Positions 57,243 through 64,000 of a stretch of DNA of 64,000 nucleotides are shown piece by piece. How positions within the stretch are numbered: position 1 is the first letter of the stretch; the number at the start of each line of letters is the position of its first letter. Origin of the DNA: Aquabacter sp. L1I39 (GTDB lineage Bacteria; Pseudomonadota; Alphaproteobacteria; Rhizobiales; Xanthobacteraceae); the NCBI RefSeq assembly GCF_017742835.1, contig NZ_CP072392.1, positions 4,549,597 through 4,613,596 of the forward strand, written 5' to 3'. A program made the position numbers and the translations under genes. The notes under the pieces were generated by a model that saw nothing but the letters and a program-made list of their open reading frames with translations, had not been told where the DNA came from and ran no database searches.

Positions 57243-60200
57243 ATGAAGCGGGTCCTGTCCATACCGCCCACCGCGCCTTTCCTTCCGACGCTCGCCCATG
57301 CGCTCCTGGATGGCCGCCTCGTTCCCGGCTTTGCGCCAGCCGGGGATCCCCTTGCGCTCGCTTCCGCCACCATCTATCTGCCCACCCGCCGCGCCGGGCG
57401 GGCCTTCGAGGCGGCGCTGCTGGAAGCCTCCGGTGCGGAGGGCCTCCTTCTGCCGCGCATCGTTCCGCTGGGCGATGTGGACGAGGATGCCTTGGCGTTT
57501 TCCGAGGAGGCGCCGCTGCTGGCTCCTCCCCGCGCCGTAGATGGCGTGCATCGGCGCATCGCCTTGGCCGCCCTCGTGGCGCGCTGGCGCGATGCCCTAG
57601 CGGCCGGCTCGGATCAGGCGGCGGTTGCCGCGGGGCCGGCGGCCACCATTGCGCTGGCGGACGCCCTCGCGGGCCTGTTCGACCAGATGACCATCGCGGG
57701 TGCGAGTTGGGATCGGCTGGAGACCCTCGCGCTTGACGAGCACGACACCTATTTCGAGCTGAGCCGTCAGTTCCTGCGCATCGCCCGCAAGGCCTGGGAG
57801 GGGCATCTGGCGGAGCAGGGCATGGTCGAGCCCGCCGTGCGCCGCGACGTGTTGGTGGCGGCGGAAGCGCGGCGCCTGACGGAAGTCGGCGCGGCCGCCG
57901 GACCCGTCATCGCCGCCGGTTCCACCGGCTCCTTGCCGGCCACGGCCCGCCTTTTGTCCGCCATTGCTGGCCTGCCGCTGGGCGCCGTGGTGCTGCCGGG
58001 GCTCGATCTCCACGCCGAGGACGATGCCTTCGCGGTTCTGGCGCAGGATGGGCCGGGGTCCGCGCCCGACCATCCCCAGTTCGGCCTCGCCCATTTGCTG
58101 GAAACGCTGGGCATTACCCGCGAGGATGTGGAGGAGCTCGGCGAGCGCATCGCCCCGCCGCGAGAAGCCCTGCTGAGCGAGGCCATGCGCCATTCCAGCA
58201 CCACGGATCGCTGGGTGGACCTTTCGGCCCGCGTGTCCGATGCCGCCCTTGATGCAGCCATGGCCGACGTGACCTTGATCGAGGCCACCGATGCGCGCGA
58301 GGAGGCGCTTGCCATTGCCCTCGTGCTGCGCGGGGTGCTGGAACGGGCGGGGGCGCGGGGTGCGCTGGTGACACCCGACCGGGATCTCGCCCGTCGCGTC
58401 ACGGCGGAACTCAATCGCTTCGGTATCGAGATCGACGATTCCGCCGGCGAACCGCTCGCCGAGACCGAGGCGGGGCGCTTCGCCCGACTGGTGGCGCAGG
58501 TTGTGGCGCAGGATTTCGCGCCGGTTCCCCTCTTTGCCCTTTTGAGCCACCCCATGGCGTCCTTTGGCCGGGCGCCGGAACAACAGGCGGAGGCGGTCGC
58601 GGCGCTGGAACTGGTGGCCCTGCGTGGCCCGCGCCCGCGGACCGGCCTTGGCGGCCTGCGGCAGACGGTGGCCGCGTTCGATCGGGACCGCCTGCACCGC
58701 ACCGACCCGCGCCGCCGCGTCGGCCCGGAACAGCTTGAGGCCGCCCGTGATCTGGTGGAGCGGCTGGCGCAGGCCTTTTCCGACTTTCCCACCGGCCTGG
58801 GCCTGCGGCCGCTGCCCCACCTGGTGGCCGCCCATCGCACGGCCATGGAGGCCCTGGGCGCACCTATGGACCCCGACGCTGAGGAGCCGGGGCGGGCGCA
58901 CCTCGCCATTGCGTTCGAGACCATTTTCGATGCCGCGCCCCATGGCCCGGCCCTGTCCGTGCGCGACTATGCCGAGACCGTCGGCGCTCTGCTGTCGGAC
59001 CAGATGGTGCGGCCCCATGCCCGTCCAGGGGCGCGGCTGCGCATTCTCGGGCCGCTGGAGGCGCGCCTTCTGGATGTGGACCTGGTGGTCCTGGGCGGAC
59101 TCGTTGAAGGCGTATGGCCGCCCCAGACGCGCACGGATCCCTGGCTCAGTCGGCCCATGCGCGGCGAACTGGGCCTGGAACTGCCGGAACGGCGCATTGG
59201 CCTCTCCGCCCACGATTTCGTGCAGAGCTTCGGCGCCCCGCAGGTGGTGCTCGCTTTGCCCGCCAAGGTGGAAGGCACCCAGAGCGTGCCCTCCCGCTTC
59301 GTCCAGCGCCTCGCCACCGTTTGTGGCGCGGAGCGCTGGAAGGCGGTTCGCGCCCGGGGCGAAGCCTGGCGGGCGGCCGCCGCCGCGCTTGATCGGGCGC
59401 CTTCCGTGCCGCGCGCGGTCCAGCCGGCGCCTGCCCCGCCATTGGAACTGCGTCCTCGCCAGCTTTCGGTGACGGAGATCGAGACCTTCCTGCGCGATCC
59501 CTATTCCATTTTCGCCCGCCATGTCCTGGCCCTCCAGCCGCTGGAGCCGCTCGATGCGGAGCCCGGCGGGGCCGAGCGGGGCACCGCGCTCCATGACGCG
59601 CTCGGCCAGTTCGGCATCGCCTTCCCGGACGAGCTGCCGCCCGATGCGCTGGATCACCTCATCGCCTATGGCCGTTCCGCCTTCGCGCCGCTGGAGGTGT
59701 TTCCCGCCGAGCACGCCCTGTGGTGGGCACGGTTCGAGCGGGTGGCCGGCTGGGTGGTGGCGTTCGAGCGCGAGCGGCGCGAAGCGGTGCGCAAGGTGGT
59801 GGCGGAGACGGGCGGCGCGCTCGACATTCCGCTCGCCAAAGGCGGCTTCCGACTGACCGGGCGGGCGGACCGCATCGACATCCTGGACGACGGCGGCCTC
59901 GCCATCGTCGACTACAAGACCGGCACCGCGCCTTCCACCCGCCAGGGCCGCACCTTCTCACCCCAATTGCCGCTGGAGGCGGCCATGGCGGCGCGGGGCG
60001 GCTTCAAGGCGGTGCCGGCGGCCCCCGTGCGTGATTTCTTCTATGTGGAACTCAAGGGCGGCGCGGAGCCCGGACGGGTGAAGCCGGGGGTCGCCAAGGA
60101 TCAAGATGCCACCTCCATGGCCGAGGAAGCGCTCGGGCGCCTCACGGACCTGCTGCTGGCCTTCGAGGACGAGGCGCAGGGCTACCGTTCGCTGAGCGCG

Positions 60201-60284
60201 CCCCAATGGCGGGGGCGGTTCGGCCCCTATGACCATCTGGCGCGGGTGCGCGAATGGGCGCTGGGCGCGGAGGATGAGGCCTGA
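57243..60284 (+). CDS. addB: Double-strand break repair protein AddB
   Basis: This 1013-residue AddB subunit has an inactivated helicase-like N-terminal region (VYLPTRRAGR-type start near residue 35-50: IYLPTRRAGRAFEAALLEA) and a C-terminal RecB-like nuclease with the motif IVDYKTGTAPS near residue 890. The region that carries an Fe-S-binding Cys in Bacillus AddB reads FLRDPYSIFARHVL here, without cysteine, so no Fe-S staple is expected. GGAGGTGAG precedes the ATG. It overlaps addA by TGATG. AddAB unwinds and resects broken DNA ends and loads RecA. Confidence 0.93.
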   Translation: MKRVLSIPPTAPFLPTLAHALLDGRLVPGFAPAGDPLALASATIYLPTRRAGRAFEAALLEASGAEGLLLPRIVPLGDVDEDALAFSEEAPLLAPPRAVDGVHRRIALAALVARWRDALAAGSDQAAVAAGPAATIALADALAGLFDQMTIAGASWDRLETLALDEHDTYFELSRQFLRIARKAWEGHLAEQGMVEPAVRRDVLVAAEARRLTEVGAAAGPVIAAGSTGSLPATARLLSAIAGLPLGAVVLPGLDLHAEDDAFAVLAQDGPGSAPDHPQFGLAHLLETLGITREDVEELGERIAPPREALLSEAMRHSSTTDRWVDLSARVSDAALDAAMADVTLIEATDAREEALAIALVLRGVLERAGARGALVTPDRDLARRVTAELNRFGIEIDDSAGEPLAETEAGRFARLVAQVVAQDFAPVPLFALLSHPMASFGRAPEQQAEAVAALELVALRGPRPRTGLGGLRQTVAAFDRDRLHRTDPRRRVGPEQLEAARDLVERLAQAFSDFPTGLGLRPLPHLVAAHRTAMEALGAPMDPDAEEPGRAHLAIAFETIFDAAPHGPALSVRDYAETVGALLSDQMVRPHARPGARLRILGPLEARLLDVDLVVLGGLVEGVWPPQTRTDPWLSRPMRGELGLELPERRIGLSAHDFVQSFGAPQVVLALPAKVEGTQSVPSRFVQRLATVCGAERWKAVRARGEAWRAAAAALDRAPSVPRAVQPAPAPPLELRPRQLSVTEIETFLRDPYSIFARHVLALQPLEPLDAEPGGAERGTALHDALGQFGIAFPDELPPDALDHLIAYGRSAFAPLEVFPAEHALWWARFERVAGWVVAFERERREAVRKVVAETGGALDIPLAKGGFRLTGRADRIDILDDGGLAIVDYKTGTAPSTRQGRTFSPQLPLEAAMAARGGFKAVPAAPVRDFFYVELKGGAEPGRVKPGVAKDQDATSMAEEALGRLTDLLLAFEDEAQGYRSLSAPQWRGRFGPYDHLARVREWALGAEDEA

Positions 60285-63200
60285 TGAGCAGCGCATCCGA
60301 CGGCGCCAAGTCCCCACCCGCCCAGACGGCAGCGCTTCTGGCTGCCACCCGCCACCAGAGCGAGGCGTCCGATCCGGAGGTGTCAGCCTGGGTGTCCGCC
60401 AATGCGGGTTCCGGCAAGACCCACGTTCTCTCCCAGCGCGTCATCCGCCTGTTGCTGGCGGGCACGCCGCCGGGGCGCATCCTGTGCCTGACCTATACCA
60501 AGGCGGCGGCCGCCAATATGGCGAACCGGGTGCTCACCACGCTCGGGCGCTGGGTGGCGCTGCCCGACGCGGCGCTGGACGAGGAGATCGCCCGCACCGA
60601 CCATCGCCAGCCCACCCCCGAATTGCGTGCCATCGCCCGGCGGCTGTTCGCGGCGGCGCTCGAAACGCCCGGCGGGCTGAAGATCCAGACCATCCACGCC
60701 TTCTGCGGCGGCCTGCTACACCAGTTTCCTTTCGAGGCGGGCGTCGCCGCCGGCTTCCGCGAATTGGACGATGCCGGCCGGATGGACCTTCTCGCCCGCA
60801 TCCGCACCGATCTCATCGTGGAGGCCACCTCCCAGCCTCACACGCCGCTCGGCCGGGCGCTGGCCCATCTCATGGGGGAGACGGGCGACAAGGGCATCGA
60901 CGACCTCATCGCCGCCTCGGTGGACGCCCGCGCCCGTATTCTGAAGCTGGCGCAAGAGGCCGATGCCCGGCGGGCACAGATCGCCGCCGACCTTGGGCTT
61001 GATCCGTCCCTGACGCGGGATGCCCTGTTGCAGCAGGTGCTCGACGGTCCGCATCTGCCCCGCAGCGAATGGCCCGCTGTTGCGAAAGAGCTTTCGGCCT
61101 GTGGCAAGGCCACGGACCAGAAGCGCGCCGCCTCGCTCCTTGCCGCCGCTGGAGCCGGATCGCTGGAGGAAGCGCTGGCCGCCTATCTGGGCGTGTTCCT
61201 GAAGGCCGACGGGGCCCCCCGCACGGACAAGGACCTCCTCACTAAAGGCGCGCGCGAGGCATTGCCCACCATTGCCGCGCGCATGGAGGCGGAGCGCGAC
61301 CGTATCGCTTTCCTTGAGGATCAGCGCCGGGCGATCGAGGTGCTGGAGCGCACAGACGCCGCCCTCACCCTCGGCGCGGCTGCCTGCGCCCGCTATGAGG
61401 CCGCAAAGGCCGACCGGGGATTGCTGGACTTCGACGATCTCATCGCCCGCACCGCCGCTCTGCTCAACCGGGTGCCGGCCTCCTGGGTGCATTTCAAGCT
61501 CGATCGCGGCATCGACCATGTGCTGGTGGACGAGGCGCAGGACACGAGCCCGGCCCAATGGGCCGTCGTACATGGCCTGATCGACGACTTTTTCGCCGGG
61601 GCCGGTGCGCGCGGGCCGCTGCGGCGGACCTTGTTCGTGGTGGGCGATGAGAAGCAATCCATCTTCTCCTTCCAGGGCGCGGACCCGCGCACCTTCGGCG
61701 AGATGCGGCACCGCGTGGCGCGTGAGGCGGGCAATACGGGCTTCCGCAATGTGCGGCTCCCCCATTCCTTCCGCTCCGCGCCGGGCGTGCTGGCGGCGGT
61801 GGATGCGGTCTTCTCTAGCGAGGCGGCGCGCGTTGGCCTCTCCGATGACGACGCCAAGACCGTGCATGAGGCCATCCGCACCGATGCACCGGCTCTGGTG
61901 GAAGTGTGGCCAACCATCAAGCCGCCGGAGCGGCCCAAGGTGGATGACTGGCGTCGCCCCCTCGACGAGGTGCCGGGCGATGATCCGGTGAACATGCTGG
62001 CCCAGCGCATCGCCGATTTCGTGCGCCGGGGCATTGCCGATCGTCTCGCCATTCCCTCGCGCAAGGGGCGACCCATGCAGGGGCGGGACGTGCTGGTGCT
62101 GGTGCGCCGGCGCGGCAAGCTGTTCGAGGCCATCATCCGCGCCCTGAAGGGGGCCGGCGGCGGCGTGGAAGTGGCCGGTGCCGACCGTCTGGTGGTGGCC
62201 GACCATATCGCCGCTCTCGACCTGATGGCCCTGGGCGACGCGCTGCTTTCGCCTGACGATGACCTGGCGCTCGCCGGCGTGCTCAAATCCCCCTTGTTCG
62301 GTTTCACCGACGAGGATCTCATGCGCTGGTGCCCCGGCCGTCTCGGTCGGCTCTGGGACGCGCTGGCCGAAGCCGCGCCGGGGGAGGGGCCGCTCGCCGA
62401 CGCGCTGACTCGGCTGGAGCGCTGGCGGGGCGAGGCGCAGCGCCTGCGGCCGTTCGACTTCTACGCCCGCGTGCTCGGGCGCGATGGCGGTCGCCGGGCC
62501 ATGCTGGCGCGCCTCGGGCCGGAGGCGGCCGACGTGCTGGACGAATTCATGGCCCTTGCCCGCACCTATGAAAGTGGGGAGGCGGCGACATTGGCCGGCT
62601 TCCTCGCCTTCCTGCGCCGGGGCGGGGCGGAGACCAAGCGCGACATGGAGACCGGCCGCGACGAGGTGCGCGTCATGACCGTGCACGGCGCAAAGGGCCT
62701 CGAGGCGCCCATCGTCATCCTGGCGGATACAGTAGACGTGCCCCGCCCGCGCACCTCCGAAGGCTTTCTCACGCTCCCGTCCGGCCTCCCGGTTCTGGCG
62801 CCGCGCAAGGCGGAAGATCCGGGCGTGCTCGCCTCCGCCCGCGCCGAGGCGGCGGCACGGGAGAGCGAGGAATATCGCCGTCTGCTTTATGTGGCGCTCA
62901 CCCGTGCCGAGGACGCCCTGGTGATCTGCGGCGCCGAGACCCGCGCCGCCGCGAAGGACAAGCCTCACGCACGGCCCGAAGGCTGCTGGTACGACCTTGT
63001 GCTCGGTGCCCTCCAGGACGAGGCCCATCCGGTTGAGGTGCCCTATGCGCCGGAGGAGGTGCTGCGCTGGCGCCGGCCGGAAAGCCTGCCGCCGAGCGGC
63101 GAGGTGCTCTCCGCGCCGGGCGGCGCGTCGCCGTCTGTTCCTGGCTTCGTCGCGCCGATCGCGCGCATCCTTGAGGCCGACGAGCCCGCACCGCTCCGGC

Positions 63201-63778
63201 CCTCCCGGGTGGTCGCCCGGACATTGGTGGGCGCCGGCACCGGGGCTGATGGGCTCAACGCCATTGTGCGCGGGGACCTCATCCACCGGCTGCTGGCGGG
63301 CCTGGCCGAAATCGCCGTTGCCGAGCGTGCGGCCGCAGGCCTGCGCATGCTCGGCCATGCCGCCGCACATCTGTCGGGGCAGGTGCACCAGGATCTTCTG
63401 TCCGAGGTCCTTACGGTTCTCGAACATGGCGAGCTTGCCGAGGTGTTTGGACCCGGCAGCCGCGCCGAGGTGCCCGTCGTGGGGCGCTGGACCACGCCGC
63501 AGGGCCGCGTGCTGGCCGTGACAGGCCGAATCGACCGGCTTGCGGTGACGCCACGCCGGGTGCTGATCGCCGACTTCAAGACCGACCAGCGCCCGCCATC
63601 CACAGGGCAGGCGCCGCCGGAGCGGCAGGTCTCTCAGCTGGCGCTCTATGCCGCTGTGCTGGAGCGAACCTTTCCCGGCCGGCCGGTGGAGGCCGTTCTG
63701 GCCTATACACGGGGGCCGGTGATCGTTTCGCTCGATGCGGCCCGCCTGCGTGAGGCGCTCACGAGGCTTCAGGCATAG
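60284..63778 (+). CDS. addA: Double-strand break repair helicase-nuclease AddA
   Basis: This 1164-residue UvrD-family helicase has Walker A ANAGSGKT at 39-46, motif II VLVDEAQDTSPAQW, motif III VGDEKQSIFSFQGADP, a motif V region (MTVHGAKGLEAPIVILADT), motif VI YVALTRAEDALVICG, and a C-terminal nuclease with LIADFKTDQRPPS followed by QLALYAAVL. All catalytic features are present. With AddB it acts at double-strand breaks for RecA-dependent repair. The start overlaps the addB stop. It is followed after 112 bp by trxA, an order conserved in rhizobial relatives. Confidence 0.95.
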   Translation: MSSASDGAKSPPAQTAALLAATRHQSEASDPEVSAWVSANAGSGKTHVLSQRVIRLLLAGTPPGRILCLTYTKAAAANMANRVLTTLGRWVALPDAALDEEIARTDHRQPTPELRAIARRLFAAALETPGGLKIQTIHAFCGGLLHQFPFEAGVAAGFRELDDAGRMDLLARIRTDLIVEATSQPHTPLGRALAHLMGETGDKGIDDLIAASVDARARILKLAQEADARRAQIAADLGLDPSLTRDALLQQVLDGPHLPRSEWPAVAKELSACGKATDQKRAASLLAAAGAGSLEEALAAYLGVFLKADGAPRTDKDLLTKGAREALPTIAARMEAERDRIAFLEDQRRAIEVLERTDAALTLGAAACARYEAAKADRGLLDFDDLIARTAALLNRVPASWVHFKLDRGIDHVLVDEAQDTSPAQWAVVHGLIDDFFAGAGARGPLRRTLFVVGDEKQSIFSFQGADPRTFGEMRHRVAREAGNTGFRNVRLPHSFRSAPGVLAAVDAVFSSEAARVGLSDDDAKTVHEAIRTDAPALVEVWPTIKPPERPKVDDWRRPLDEVPGDDPVNMLAQRIADFVRRGIADRLAIPSRKGRPMQGRDVLVLVRRRGKLFEAIIRALKGAGGGVEVAGADRLVVADHIAALDLMALGDALLSPDDDLALAGVLKSPLFGFTDEDLMRWCPGRLGRLWDALAEAAPGEGPLADALTRLERWRGEAQRLRPFDFYARVLGRDGGRRAMLARLGPEAADVLDEFMALARTYESGEAATLAGFLAFLRRGGAETKRDMETGRDEVRVMTVHGAKGLEAPIVILADTVDVPRPRTSEGFLTLPSGLPVLAPRKAEDPGVLASARAEAAARESEEYRRLLYVALTRAEDALVICGAETRAAAKDKPHARPEGCWYDLVLGALQDEAHPVEVPYAPEEVLRWRRPESLPPSGEVLSAPGGASPSVPGFVAPIARILEADEPAPLRPSRVVARTLVGAGTGADGLNAIVRGDLIHRLLAGLAEIAVAERAAAGLRMLGHAAAHLSGQVHQDLLSEVLTVLEHGELAEVFGPGSRAEVPVVGRWTTPQGRVLAVTGRIDRLAVTPRRVLIADFKTDQRPPSTGQAPPERQVSQLALYAAVLERTFPGRPVEAVLAYTRGPVIVSLDAARLREALTRLQA

Positions 63779-63890
63779 GGGGCAGGCGGTCTTCCTTTCA
63801 CGTCAGCGCGACGCGCCTTGACGGCGGGGGGAGGGGATACCTACGTTGCGATCACGCTTCCCAATCCCTTCGCCCCCCAAGAGGTGTGTT

Positions 63891-64000
63891 ATGGCGATCG
63901 ACAAGGTTTCCGATCAGAGCTTCGACCAGGACGTCCTGAAGTCCGGCAGCCCCGTGGTGGTGGATTTCTGGGCCGAGTGGTGCGGCCCCTGCCGCATGGT
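63891..64000 (+). CDS. trxA: Thioredoxin TrxA (N-terminal part, cut by window end)
   Basis: Thirty-six codons are visible: [20 protein letters not shown], then [16 protein letters not shown] with the WCGPC redox centre. It reduces disulphides in the cytoplasm. GAGGTG lies about six bases upstream of the ATG. The window ends just after the active site, so the rest (about 70 residues for a normal TrxA) lies outside. Confidence 0.95.
   Translation, partial: MAIDKVSDQSFDQDVLKSGSPVVVDFWAEWCGPCRM

Overview
The window is GC-rich DNA from an alphaproteobacterium. The order divL, tsaE-amgK fusion, murU, addB, addA, trxA at the right end is typical of Rhizobiales/Hyphomicrobiales. Together with a poxB-type oxidase, a COG2345 regulator, a glycine-rich autotransporter and dispersed palindromes beginning CTAGAGC, this suggests a Xanthobacteraceae-like rhizobial relative. 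The genus is not decided by the sequence alone.

Layout. 0-2.7 kb: the end of a DUF4114-like secreted protein, a small K+ channel and tRNA-Arg(CCG). 3.3-7 kb: two paralogous acyl-CoA dehydrogenases around a cysteine-rich SufR/COG2345 regulator. 7.1-14.3 kb: a GT10 fucosyltransferase-like gene, poxB, GT2 and GT1 glycosyltransferases, three small conserved hypotheticals and an orphan ParA. 14.46 kb: tRNA-Ala(CGC), into whose 3' end a 17.7-kb phage-like element has integrated. It is bounded by 47-bp direct repeats at 14494-14540 and 32117-32163.

The element has a tyrosine integrase and paired arm-type sites at both ends. Its early operon (MerR-like, AlpA-like, unknown, RepA-like helicase) is tightly coupled. 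It also carries a symmetric array of eight GTTATCG-type heptamers next to an AT-rich tract, an HK97-type morphogenesis operon with a fused protease-capsid gene, and terminase genes placed late in the operon. Lysis, baseplate and tail-fibre genes are not seen. Accessory genes are a pair of Tat-signal proteins and an AT-rich membrane-anchored protein coupled to an XRE-type repressor.

32.4-45 kb: an unknown protein with a Cys-His pattern, a GNAT acetyltransferase, a 2158-residue autotransporter flanked by inverted copies of a palindromic repeat, and a secreted NodB-type deacetylase. 43.2-52.2 kb: acuI and a TetR gene, then a divergent operon of SDR, ACAD, APH-like kinase, CoA transferase A/B, 3-hydroxyacyl-CoA dehydrogenase and thiolase. 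The kinase/ACAD/SDR trio resembles the levulinate (lva) route and the ACAD10/11 proteins, so a 4-hydroxyacyl-CoA pathway is the best working guess.

52.4-64 kb: divL (Tyr in place of the phospho-acceptor His), tsaE-amgK, murU, addB, addA and the start of trxA, mostly with overlapping start and stop codons.
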